From Homalodisca vitripennis (taxonomy: Eukaryota > Arthropoda > Insecta > Hemiptera > Cicadellidae): a DNA stretch of 64,000 nt. The position numbers were made by a program, and so were the translations under genes. Each line of letters opens with the position of its first letter. Position 1 is the stretch's first letter. Positions 48,502 through 60,005 of the stretch are shown here, piece after piece. The DNA lies in assembly GCF_021130785.1 (NCBI RefSeq), contig NC_060212.1, positions 151,680,501 through 151,744,500 on the forward strand, in the 5' to 3' direction. The notes under the pieces were generated by a model that was given only the letters and a program-made list of their open reading frames with translations, was not told the DNA's origin and ran no database searches.

Positions 48502-49089
48502 CAGCCAAACTAATGTATTAAAATCGTATTAAAGATTTATCTAAGACTTTCATTGTTTTCTGGAACAGCTAGAAATTGAACTCGAAAGGAATAAGAGCAT
48601 CCAGAATACTTTTGTAAGGTAAGAATTTACAGAGGAAACCATTAAAGGAACAACAAGTTGTTCTCCATTTATTCCAGGAAGACGCGTTTAATTTTATAGC
48701 ACCTCTTAAGAAACGCTAACTCGAGAAAATTACAGGGTGATGAATTTTGAGTGCTGTTACCATTAGCTGTGAAAGCGGGAAAGAAAATGGCTTCCCCATT
48801 CTTGTTTGGGGCCATAAACATCAACGTCACCGTTGCAGACAGGTGACACCAAAATCTGGGTTTTTACTTCTTAAAAGAGGACCATTAACTTGCCAATAAC
48901 TCAACTATTCACTATCTCTTTCATTGGTTATTCATTGTTGATTTGGAACAAGTCAATAATTGACAAAATAGAATAAGAGCTAATAAAAGTAGTTTGAAAT
49001 CAGTTTTTGAAGCAGATAAATAAAATTCTAATACTACAACAATCAAAATTTGGATATCGCTTCGATATCAGAACTGGAGTTTAATTTGG

Positions 49090-49262
49090 CTATCTTCTGT
49101 TTCTAATTCTTCAAATATTTTCTTTTTACGCGACCCATTATCAACTCCTCAACAGAGTACAACGCCTTCGACACCAGGAGGGGTTTTAATCCAGATTTGA
49201 GTTATGTGCGATTATTTAGATATTTAATACTCTCAGGGAGCTTATTAAGTAGTTTTGAAGCG
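49090..49262 (-). pseudogene. LINE 3' coding fragment, same family as 62578
   Basis: On the minus strand one frame reads KLLNKLPESIKYLNNRT, a stop, then LKSGLKPLLVSKALYSVEEL and MGR. It matches the last blocks of the 62578 protein (LINRLPEEIKR, FKSRLKHFLVSKAFYSVDEF, MGRW). One in-frame TAA and loss of everything upstream mark it as a dead 5'-truncated insertion. Confidence 0.75.
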
Positions 49263-50166
49263 ACAACTGTTGAAAAAATTTAATTTAATAGTAATGACAC
49301 GCTACATTCATGTTAATAGTTATGGAAATAATTATACAATTACACACAAAAACCAGGGGCATTCGGTGTATTCAGCGTTAATTATCCCTTCTTATGCAAC
49401 TATAATCTTCTTAATTTTAATCAAATCACTATTATACATTTTTAATTCAATTTGAAAGGCATTATGGATCAGTTTGAAGGTAAATAGATTATTTTTATCT
49501 CTTTACTACGTTTTCTAAACATGTTCTTAAATCTAATTCTTAAAAAATCAGCACTTTTATTAAAATGTTATTGTGATAAAAAGATTAACTAAGTATGGAG
49601 TATTTAGTTTATGAAAAAATAATGATCTAATTAACCGATTTTGGACCTGATTTTCTTATATGCAGAGAAATATACCTGATGATTCTATGATTATACTAGC
49701 AGTGCGTGCAAAATAAATCCAGATTACATTTTATCTTATTAAGGTCCAGGTTTGTTTTACAGGCCAGTTGTTCTCGTATGTTAGTCGTCCTTAACTATAA
49801 TATTATATTAAATATTATTAAATATTACAATCATTCTATCGGAAATTATCTTTGAGAGGAGACTTATGGAATGTATTAAAATGCACCCCACACTTTTTAC
49901 TCTGAATTAATTTTTTCTGTTAATAACTCAAATTCTATTATAATTTTATTTTGAGGTGATTGACTTTGAATGATTTTTTTGCCTTCTACTACCATAATAT
50001 AAACTCTTTGTAAAAAAAAAAATATTTTCTATTTTTTAGCTTGGTTAGTTATAAAAGCGTGTTTTTTAGTTTTTTAAGCTATTACTTATTTTTTTTAGTT
50101 CGATGTATCAATTAGTTTCATGTGGAAATGTAGTATTTCTTACGAATCTTTCCGCAATCTCATAAT
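49263..50166. other. Unique AT-rich DNA
   Basis: Nothing recognised. A 66-codon frame at 49255-49455 begins in the LINE fragment's flank and has no motif. Confidence 0.5.
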
Positions 50167-50310
50167 TTAATTTAAAGCTTCACTATTGCATGGGGTATTT
50201 CCCGTTAACTTAGAGCAATCAAGTTCTTCAATCCGAATACCGTCTAAAGATTTTACACGACTAAGTGCTACATAGGCTTGTCCAGCAGCAAACAATCAAG
50301 AATGTTGGGT
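50167..50310 (-). pseudogene. Pif1-like helicase C-terminus (Helitron-type), fragment
   Basis: On the minus strand, ending at a TAA (50167-50169), the frame reads FAAGQAYVALSRVKSLDGI, IRIEELDCSKLTGNTPCN and SEALN, quoted as consecutive pieces. GQAYVALSRV is helicase motif VI of the Pif1/RecD superfamily, and the following LDCSKLTG-TPCN block is typical of insect Pif1-like ORFs, many of which belong to Helitrons. A stop lies just before the block (about 50296) and the upstream ATPase motifs are absent. The fragment is about 40 residues of a protein normally several hundred long. It could also derive from a host PIF1 pseudogene. Confidence 0.7.
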
Positions 50311-51211
50311 CGGACAGGTTTTTTGCCCGCTTGGTGCGTTTCTGTCATCGGTGCTCCATTAAAGGTCCTGTCCTATTAATAGCTACCAACGGGGAAATAG
50401 CAACCTGCATAGCCTCAATATGACTCCTCGAGCTTGCACTTAAGATGTCGGCTCTGATCCCTGGAGACTCGGAGCTTCGCAGTTCTCTTTAGATTAATTA
50501 TTGTCGTAAAAATCGAAGGCTGGCATCTAAGTTACCAAGGAACTGTGGCTGTTTGAAACACCTTTGCCGGACTTGAAGGTTAAGTATGTGAAGTATTTAA
50601 TAAACGTAATGTTGGCTAGTACGTATCATTTATCATTCTTACTGAGCTGTATTAAAGCTATTATTTAATTGACATATACTATTGTAAAATGTTACACCCT
50701 TAACTAAGTTGAATTTTTCGTATCGTAAATCATTTTATATTTTTATCGTATAATTGCTATACTCTGATATATATATATATATATCAAACATATACATACA
50801 TAATAAAACTAATGGTTATTGTAGTTCAGACTTGAATATACCCATATTTTGGTACATTTATTATTTAATTTATTAGCTATACATCTTCGGTAATGTGTAA
50901 AATAACTAAACTGTATTTGTTCAACTTTATTTTATAGTAAATAAAATTGAAAATGCAAGAAAAATTTGGAATATAGTTGAAATGGAATTAGTTAAAAAAC
51001 ACTAAAGTCTTTGTCTGATATACTATGTATGTTTCTGTAAAGCAACAACTCAAATTAGTATTATGTAATGTATACTAAACAAAGAACATGCATGGATCGT
51101 GTACTTAGAGATCTGGCTGTCAAGGAAACCACTGGAAATGGCAGAGACTGGATGACTACTATAATATTACTATATTAAGAGAGTCAAGCACATCCGAGAA
51201 TATCGAGACGA
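50311..51211. other. Mixed DNA, GC-richer at the left
   Basis: The GC-richer part 50311-50560 adjoins the helicase fragment and may belong to the same element, but no further coding was identified. A short AT microsatellite lies at 50767-50784. The rest is AT-rich and unrecognised. Confidence 0.45.
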
Positions 51212-51330
51212 ACGAATGAAGACTTGAACGCTGGGTTAGCGCAGATGCAGATTGAATGGAGACTTGAACACTGGGTTAGCGCAGATGCAAATTGAATGGA
51301 GACTTGAACACTGGGTTAGCGCAGATCGCG
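51212..51330. repeat. 40-bp tandem triplication
   Basis: GACTTGAAC(A/G)CTGGGTTAGC starts at 51221, 51261 and 51301, so the period is 40 bp. The second and third units are almost identical; the third ends at CGCAGAT. Confidence 0.95.
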
Positions 51331-52810
51331 CGCTAGCTCTCACAGAGGATCTATAAAAGAATTTATTAATCCTGGCGGTCCTTATAAGGATAATGGAAAA
51401 CTATGATCAAATTATTGCATTGTCATCGGTCCTTGATACGTATGCAAAGTTTCAAATTAATCAGACTTCTGGAAATTGGTGACAATTATGCTCAAAGATT
51501 CCGTTACATAGATACAACCGAAGCTTATAAAAGCGTGTTAAAAATAGCACTTTTTAGCACATTTTTTTAGTGGTTTCCATAAGATGTTTATACTTTAGTT
51601 ACGCCCGCAAGTGTAAAATACTCTACACTACACTTCAGAGACTTTTCAGCAGCTACCATCCCCCGCTTCAATCTTCAGGTGTTGCTGCGAATCTCTTGAA
51701 GATTCTCTTGAACTCATACAAACTTTTCATCAATTGCATAGTTAAGAATCCTTCATACTGTAATTCATATATCTACCATATTTCGACTCATTTTACGAGT
51801 AATAATTTAAATTAACGTTAATGCAGTTACTCCTACATAATGTTTACCTCAGTGTCACAAATATTACTCATACATATCTTAATTAACGAATCGGCCATTT
51901 TATAAGGTTTGTATATTCCCCAGTCAGTAAGCGGTGCACTTTAGTGTAATAGTGCACTTCCTTTTAGCACTTGTTTCACAAAACATTCAGTGGCAATTCT
52001 TTAGATACTTGTTCAACCTTTTTCACCAAATCTTGACTGCCTACTAGACATTTGCCTACTAAGAAAAGGCATTACTAAACTGGTACTTGATCCGCGCGTT
52101 TAAACTCCTTTTTTGGTAACTTCACTACAAAGTAAACGTAAAGTAAATTAATTTCTTATTTTACTAGGCGAAGTTCGGGCTAATAAGCCCTCTCTAACGC
52201 TTAACCTGAAGACCAACGGCTTAATTAAAGGTGACTTCCGAACCACCACTAATGACCGGGTAGCGGAATGCTTGGAAGGACAGGATCGCTCAGCGGTCAA
52301 CCATCCAAGCAGCAGTCACGCTCGACGTTAAGTAAACAATACAGGCAGAATTTAATTTTTACTCATGGCAGTAATTGTCGTCGAATAAGACATGAACGGC
52401 TGTTTAACTAGACAAGTCGTGGAAAATGTAACTTTAAGTACTTTACCCGCTTACTTTTGCCATTTGCATTTAACCTTTCTGTGCAAATGTGATGAGATGA
52501 GGAATAAACACTTTTATAGACATATTACATGCTTAGAAATGATTACTTTTATGTGAGGTATAACGAAAACTCAATTGCGGGAAAAGCAACTCCAAACAAA
52601 AAAGTAAGCGGGATATTAGTAGAGGTTAGTACTTCCTAAATTTACTTTTTTTCCCAAAAACGCACTTTCTCAAAGATTTCCACTATATTGATTAGTTTCC
52701 TAATCATCAAGAAATGGAAGACCAAAAACTATATTTTTAGATTAGTTATTGGTTAATTTGTTTCCTCTAACAAATTACAATTTTGATTGTAATAACGAAA
52801 ATGGTTTATA
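51331..52810. other. Unique DNA with a GC-richer block
   Basis: No gene was recognised. The block at about 52160-52330 is GC-richer, unique and non-coding and may be a conserved element. An 81-codon frame at 51570-51815 has no motif. Confidence 0.45.
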
Positions 52811-53403
52811 CAGGGTGTACATAAAGTCCAGCACAGGTATAATATTTTCTATTTTGTTAATAATAATAATAATAATAATAATATTTTGTTAGGGGTTACC
52901 TTAAGGACAACGTCTACAAAACAAAGCCTCAGAATTTAAATGAACTGAGACAAAAGATACTTCAAGAATGTCAGACGATTCCTCAAGTTGCCCTGCAAAA
53001 TTCTGTTAATAGTTTTTATGCGCATCTTTTCAACTGTCAAATAACCGGAGGTGAACAATTCGAACATTTACTCTGAAAACATTTGGTAAGTAAACATCTT
53101 ATTTAAAAAAACCTTTGAACAGCCGCCATTTTGTACTGGATCAATCTTTTTGAGTGCGGTTTGCGGCATTAAACTCTGCTAGATAAGCCCTTTAAAACGA
53201 TGTGCATATTGACCTATGCTCCTATTTAAGATTTCCTTCTGACTCCTTGCGGGACGTCCCCATGATATTACAGAAAACTGATAGTAGGTAGAATCCTTCT
53301 AAAAGTAGATTTTTAGGTGTAGTGTTGATGTACCAAATCTTGTTGATTTATCTGTTATCGTTCAGAAAATATTATACCTGTGCAGGACTTTATGTACACC
53401 CTG
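52811..53403 (+). mobile_element. Internally deleted Tc1/mariner-like element
   Basis: Terminal inverted repeats of 40 bp, starting CAGGGTGTACATAAAGTCC at 52811 and ending with its complement at 53403, differ at one position only (A versus T at base 20). The element is flanked by TA on both sides (52809-52810 and 53404-53405), the target duplication of Tc1/mariner elements. The 593-bp interior keeps only the 3' end of the transposase gene (52882-53076), preceded by an AAT microsatellite (52858-52881) where the rest of the gene should be. Autonomous relatives are usually well over 1 kb. It could be moved only by transposase made elsewhere. Confidence 0.9.
52882..53076 (+). pseudogene. Tc1/mariner-like transposase, C-terminal remnant
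   Basis: An open stretch of about 64 codons ending at TGA (53074-53076). It reads GYLKDNVYKTKPQNLNELRQ, then ECQTIPQVALQNSVNSF and GGEQFEHLL, in one frame without stops. This is the end of the mariner/Tc1 family transposase after the last catalytic residue: a GYLKD-VY motif, a helix starting L-ELRQKI, and the GG-FEHLL ending. The DNA-binding and catalytic (DDE/D) parts are deleted; a stop in the AAT repeat lies immediately upstream. It sits inside its own intact terminal repeats. Confidence 0.88.
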
Positions 53404-53994
53404 TATATCCTCATAACTAATATGTAATCAGGATAATATTTTATTGACTCAAAAACGCAGAAAAAATATTTTAATCGAATTAGCTTTTCAATATACTTCC
53501 ATTGACAGTATTGAATTGTTTGAAATTTCCAATACTAACGACTGGATTAGTCATATCAGACTGAAACAAAACAGTGAATTGGAGCTAAAGCGATACATTA
53601 CGAGAGAGAAAGAGAGTGTTTTATATAGCAGTTGATTAAATATAACCTCTGTGACAGCGCAACACGCACAACCCATGAGAGAATTACGGATTGTGGAACT
53701 GCAATGCGTGAATTGAGCGATGTGAGGGGTGAGGAGGGGGTTTATATATGGAGCGATACCACATGTGCACTTGACCTACAAGTGCACTAGTCGGGTTTAC
53801 TCATGAGTTCATCTATAAGAATAAAACATTCATAATGTTTTAAACATTGGGAAATTGACAGTACAAGGGTTAAAAATAGCCCTTCTGGTACATGTATCTC
53901 CCCTTCTTTGACGGAATTCTGTGAGGCAAACATGAAACACGAGTGTATTAGTAATTGTTTGCTGCTGTGTATAGAGCCAGATGACCACCTGAAT
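53404..53994. other. Unique DNA with one perfect hairpin
   Basis: A 63-codon frame at 53444-53635 is unrecognised. At 53765-53787 GTGCACTTG and CAAGTGCAC form a perfect 9-bp hairpin with a 5-base loop. Confidence 0.55.
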
Positions 53995-54240
53995 TACTGT
54001 TGGCGAGAGAAAAGAAGAGACCTGGCCTGTGCCGGCGCACAGCTGTGTACTAGTGTGTTGCCGCCCGGTAATTTCAGGCGCTTCGCCCCACATCCAACCC
54101 TGCGAATTGTTTATCCTAGCAATGGAACAGTGAAAAAATAATGGAATTACGAAACAGGGCGCGGCAACATACTAGTAGTAACGCCTGCAAATTTCAGATA
54201 GGCCAGAATCCAGGTCTCTTCTTTTCTCTCGCCATCAGTA
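53995..54240. repeat. Foldback (inverted duplication), about 245 bp
   Basis: Outer arms TGGCGAGAGAAAAGAAGAGA+CCTGG (54001-54025) and its exact complement (54210-54234) are 25 bp perfect, extended by TACTG/CAGTA on the outside. Inner arms also pair: TACTAGTGTGTTGCCG (54048-54063) with the region 54162-54177, one mismatch. The centre is about 90 bp. Frames on both strands through it (53830-54093, 53908-54141) are by-products. Confidence 0.85.
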
Positions 54241-56261
54241 CGTGTGAGGTTTGGTATATTAAATAAGGTATACTATTGGGAGGTTTAACTAGATTTTCTT
54301 TGTTCCCTTTCGTTCTCGTTTATGTTTGCAGCAACTATAGTTGTTTTAGTACCATCGTTGAAGAATGATGTTAGCACCGTTTTCCCTTTGTGTAAGATCA
54401 CTTGGAGTAGAATTTTGTGGTCTATGAGTTCAATGCTACATAATTTAAAACTCACATCTCAGCAGCCACCTGGCCACCGAAAATGCGTGTTTAGCTATAC
54501 CCAACAAAGTGTGGGAATTGGATTAAAAACAAAATATGTGTAATTATTGCGACTATCGATATAACACCGATAATTCCTTTCCTAAACTGTCTGTGTATGT
54601 TCCTTAGTTTATTCCATGAACTTTGATGGAAGTCAAGTAAAACATTACTGAAAGCCAAAGTCCTGAAAAAAGAACCATATGGGCGGTGAAAATGATGAAC
54701 CGATATGAAAAATTTTGTGATTTGTATGTCACTACACTTAAAAAAACTTTTCAAGTGATGAATTGTTCTTGTAACTATATACGAGTTCTCGTAAGTATAG
54801 GCCAGCCAACTATTAGAATAAGTATTGAAAGGACAAAAACAACAACTGAACTACAATTGTTTTGAATCAGATATTTTCAGGCGTTTTATTTATTATCACA
54901 AACCAATTAAGGGTAAATGCCACACAAAAAAAGCATGATCACATTTTTATCATAATATTAAATATACATGAAAACCAATAAGTAAATATCTAGTAGTTTA
55001 AGTGTAGCCGTGCTCTAGCCTGGGGCGTGTTGACATTAAATATTGACAAGAGCACTGGTTGAGCACGTTTCAATCACGATGGATGGGACACCAGGGATTT
55101 GGGCTAGGGTTTGTTTAACATTTACAAGTTTGGAGGTGCTGAGATGAGGGTGAGATAGGTTATCAAAATCATACTACATGAATTTTTAAGGTCGTAAATT
55201 TGAAATATTCCATAACTAGAAACTTTTTAATTGTCCTAACATATCGAACCCCAAATACAGATCATTTTACCAAAATCAATCTCTCTGTCTTAAAGAAAAA
55301 AAGAGTTATTAGTCTTGGGCGCAAATCGAAAAAAATATCAGCAAAGAGGTTTAAGAGACAGTTGAATTAGAAATAGCTCTTAGAAATTCATATTTAATTG
55401 GTGTAACTTCAAGTTGATATATAAAGCTTTCTTCAAAGGGTCGCTAAAGTTCCTCTTATTCTCGAACTTTCTATTCCGCTGTATGAAAAGAAATTTGTTA
55501 TAATTTAAATTATTATGAGAGTAAAAATCTTTACTGGAAGGGTTTATTTATTATGTGATTTTATCCTTAGAATGTGTTCATATAATATAATTAAAACAAG
55601 ACATGAATTGGTAGATATTTCTACAAATCTTGCACATCTTAACACACCGTTGACGGCAATCTACGCTTGTTTGTAGTTCCAACTCCATTTTACAACATGG
55701 CGATAGAACTTGTAAAAGTGTATTTTATATGTTTTAGCAATGAAATGCTATGTTTTTTATAGCCAAAGTTCCTAAAAATGTATTTAAATTACAAGTAAAT
55801 TACCATGTTTTGTTGTAAAGTTCAATATTTGTTCATTTGTGTGTAATTTTAGTTATTTATACTTACTTTGCCTTGATTATTGGATAAATGAATCTTTGAA
55901 AATGTTATTATATAATTTAAACCGCCTATTGTATGCCCCAATAACGGCGTTCTTCTAAGATAATAATTAGGAAATATTTAAGAACCAAGCTAAGGTTGTA
56001 TAAGTAATTATCCAGCCTGTTCTACAGTTTGTTCTACCTGTGGCCTCTTGCAAGGAAATCCGAGGAAAATTTAACTGTTTTCAATAATAAAACTTTACTT
56101 AGAATGTATGACAATATCCAAGAGCAATAAGAATGAAGAATTTGGAAAAAAAACAGGGAACTAAGAGAATTGTACTAGGGATGAGGCGTGATTACTCTTT
56201 TAAAAACTAAGAGGGGTGGAGGAATAGGTCATCCATAGAGTGTGAGAGAGAAGACCAGAGG
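54241..56261. other. Unique AT-rich DNA
   Basis: Nothing recognised. At 55010-55055 GTGCTCT and AGAGCAC form a short inverted pair around TGTTGACATTAAATATTGAC. Frames at 54322-54543 and 54491-54754 have no motif. Confidence 0.5.
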
Positions 56262-56430
56262 TAATGAGACCAAGAGGAAGCCCAAGAATGAGATGGGAAG
56301 ATCAGACAAGAGCAGATCCGAGGAATATGGAAAGAAATCTTGGAATAAGTTAAAGTAGTATAATTTGCAGGACGGAAGAGCATGGATCCACACTGTTGGA
56401 AGCGCAGGTGTGATTCGAGTGGCCACAGAA
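56262..56430 (+). pseudogene. RTE-like LINE C-terminal fragment
   Basis: One plus-strand frame reads RPRGSPRMRWEDQ, then NMERNLGIS and a stop. After a +1 shift a second reads DGRAWIHTVGSAG. This order (R-P-R-G-R-P-R-x-R-W-x-D, a helix, then DR-x-W) is the usual C-terminal signature of RTE-type LINE proteins. At least one stop and one frameshift break it. No catalytic part is present. The similarity is short, so other LINE clades with the same ending are possible. Confidence 0.5.
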
Positions 56431-59400
56431 TTAACAGACGAAGTATCTAGAGAAAATTTAGTAATTTTAGACAAATTCTAGATACTACCTCTAATTGGCG
56501 TACTTTAAATTATTGTACAATGCTGTAACTCAGTAAAAGATACAAAAAAGGTCTTTAAGTGAATCTGAGATACAACTTATCAAATCTTGATAAAAGTACG
56601 TTGGGTTCATTCTTCCTCAGAAAATTGTGCATTTATAAAACATTTATTTTTGTTTTGAGACTCATAAATATTAATAGTTACTATCGACAATAAAAAACCA
56701 CTTTTTGAATTTCCCGATTCTAGCTAATTGATTGGAACGGAAGGTAAACTCCCGAGGGCCGACAATCGCAGCTTCACAGCACTGAACTGTATCACATTAC
56801 AGGGGCTGTCAGAGTGACCGATGTGCTGCCCACTTTTTGCCAATACAATCCACTTTCCCGGACTGACAGCCAATATTTCAAATTTATTGTTCCTTCTGTT
56901 ATAGCTGCCTCGGGACTTACTGGAACATCTTCCAGCTTATCCCCAGGTGGTCCTTGTATGTCCCGTTTTACAGGACGACCTCTAAACGACGATAACTAAT
57001 TTTTATATAAGCCTATGATTGAACAAATAGAATTTTTATGTGATAACTGTGAAGTACATATATTTCTATTATAATTAGAAGAAAAATTATCTCTAGCAAC
57101 ACAAAAAAGAACGTTATTAATTCTGCGGTCGTCACTATGAAATTATTGATAAAAGGCGCATCAACTCATAATTCGATTAGGGGTCTATTCATTTAGTCCT
57201 GTTGCTACAGAGTCTCTTCTCTGGGTGAAAAGATATGTACGACGGGTTTATGAAAGTTAGATTATAAATATGTATTTGGTTCATACATGACAGCAGAAAA
57301 CGCAAATGTATTTAAATGCATTTTCTTTCCAAGCATTCAGTTGAACGCACAGAATAACCGAGTTTACAATTGCAGTGGTACAATTCAGTGTAGCAGCCAT
57401 TGGAAAAGCCATTAATTACGATCCACTAGGGAAGGCTGTGGGGCAGTTTTACGCCAGACTTTGCATTAAAACGGCAAATAAAGGAAGCAAGACAAAGAAT
57501 CGGCGAGAACAAATGAAAGCACGATAAGGCTGGGGTCAGAATCGTATTTCCAATCATAGCGGGGGATTACTTGTGGAGAAATCAGCTCCGAGCTCTGACA
57601 GAATATATCGGAAAGTGGGAGTCATCACCTCCACCGGATGTTTTACATTACCTCTATATCTTTTTTTTAATTCCGAGAGAAAATAGTCCATACTATTCTG
57701 AGAAAAACGTGTACAATATATAGATAGTTGTGATGCAATCTTTTTTTAAATTATAGATTGTATTTTAAAATGTAATAGATAATTACACTATGATGGTTTT
57801 GATATTTTCACTAATAAAAATACTGCAGTTATTAAAATCTTCTAATTTCTATAAATCAGTATGGTAGCAACAAGAAAAGAAACATTTCAGAACAAGTTCA
57901 TAACTTGTTTTGAATAAACCGATCTCTGTAGCTCTAATGTTCAAGGTAAATCAATCATTCATTGCTTTTCTAGATTATATACGACTTTTGATAATGTTGT
58001 TGGTCATTATAGATTTTACATATTACTTCTAACTAAAGCGAAGAATAAAAGTTTTCTTTAAGAATATATAATCGTGTTCATTCATTACTAAACTACAGAG
58101 AGTTCAGTGACAAACTCTTGAATAGTGTTGTATAAAATATTGTAAGAGAAGAATACGATATGATACTAATCTTGATAACGACTTTTTGTTAACTATTCAT
58201 AAGAAACCGAAGAAGGTCAATATGAAGAGAAAGCTCGCAAAAGGTTTTTGGAATACTTTATGATTCGGCAAATCGTCAAATTTATGTTTAATAATATAAG
58301 TTAAAATGACAATTAACAGTTGTTGACATTTTCATTTAAAATTCGTGAAAGAGGCTGTTTAAATTAAAATTTTAGAACACTCCTTGATCAGTAGTGATAC
58401 AAATAGTAGTCAAAGTTAACATACTTTACTCCAGATCGCGCCAGCGACAAATTAAAAACATCAATGGATTAAAAATACTACTTAAAATAAAACTTTAAAC
58501 CAACCTTAATAAAAATAAAACTGTGAATTTTTCTACATAAGGATGCTTGAAACTGGTGGGATTTCTTGGTATTGTGATATGGCATTTTTAGTAAGTTTTA
58601 AGGAAAAAAACAGAGAAATGGAGTAGCTTCCGAAAAAAGAAGCCTTCTATAATGTCACACCTCATAAAAGATTATTTTCAAAAATTTTGTATGCACTTAG
58701 TAAGGAATTATTCATAGACCATAAGGCTTCTCAGTTCTACGTACGTTCACATATTTTCTTTATCGGTACTAAAATACAAACTTAAATTATGGCACTGGAA
58801 ACATATTACACCGGGCGTAAATGACAAGGACTAGAAATAAACGCATTTTGACCGAAGTAGATTTCTGAGACCTATGTGTTTGTATTATATTGAATTAAAA
58901 CTGCTCTGAAAATTCTTCGTACCACGTTTGTCACTTCTTGTTACTGTCGGCTCAGACTGAAAGTTTAACCTGTAATTAAATTATATTCCTCACAAATCAT
59001 TCACTAACACGTTTAAATCTTGATGTATTAAGTTTATTCTGGCTGTTAAATATTAAATTTCTACTGCAAACAAACTTGAACTAAAATTTAAGTTGAAAAC
59101 TTTACTTGAACGAATCTTGCTATGACTTGTACTATCTTGCAGTGTTACTTTAATAATTTGGTGTTCTGCAATCTTTTTCTTATCCTCAAGATTTTTGTAT
59201 AAAAAAATACAATATTCTTTGTAAAAGAGAACTAACATTAGTTGACAACTAATGCAATCTGAATATACAATTTATACTTATGCAATATCCCTTGCAGAAT
59301 GGATTTGAAAAAAAAAGTAAGAACGGGCGCACCACTAAAATTAAACGCCAAACACTAAAAAAAATTCCGAGTTTCGCGAGTCGCAGTTTATGTACCAAAC

Positions 59401-59984
59401 CCTTCCCTAACCACATTTACCTCAGATCAACTCCTATTATAACCAGTTATCAAAGTTGACTTCCAGATAATCAGCTGTCTTTCTGTACCAATCCTAAATT
59501 CGCGGAATCTTTATTGAGAAATTACATTTTTTAATTTACCTACGCTTTGACAAATTTACTTATATTCTAAAATATTTCGTATCTATTTTCTCCCATGTTT
59601 ATTTATTAATTACATTTGATTTTGCCAAGGTAGCAAATGCTACAAATATGTATGTCTATTTGTGTATGATAATTTTCAAAGGCTCCATCATATTACATTA
59701 TAAGTGAGTTTAGTAAGCTATAGGTCTATAAGGACTTTGATTTTGACAGTTACGAGCGAAGTGGTGGGTAACAACTAGCAATCTAAATAAATATACCGGT
59801 GAAAAATCTTGGAAGTACTAGTCCAAGAAGAAACAACTGTTGAGATAATCAATAATAATCAGTATATAACAATGAACATTATTTAAATTATAAATTGTTA
59901 GGGAATATCAGATTGACTTCTAAAATTATTTTAAAAGAACAAAATATAATACACCAATAAATGGTTAATTTTTAAATTTGTGTT
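56431..59984. other. Unique DNA with a regulatory-like block
   Basis: No gene was recognised. A GC-richer stretch at 56740-56990 holds a 61-codon frame (56814-56999) with no known motif. The block 57360-57640 is listed separately. The remainder is AT-rich. Confidence 0.45.
57360..57640. promoter_or_regulatory. Candidate conserved regulatory block
   Basis: A long non-repetitive, GC-richer block in AT-rich flanks with no coding frame. It includes CCATTGGAAAAGCCATTAAT, TTTTACGCC and CATTAAAACGGCAAATAAA, the sort of homeodomain and Caudal-like cores seen in insect developmental enhancers. The assignment is inference. Confidence 0.3.
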
Positions 59985-60005
59985 TGTGTGTGTGTGTGTG
60001 TGTGT
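59985..60005. repeat. (TG)n microsatellite
   Basis: About ten TG units. Confidence 0.95.

Noticed and set aside
51060..51200. Possible LINE fragment (TGGCAGAGACTGGATGAC)
   Set aside because: The nucleotide text recalls LINE 3' coding ends, but no consistent amino-acid pattern could be read in any frame.
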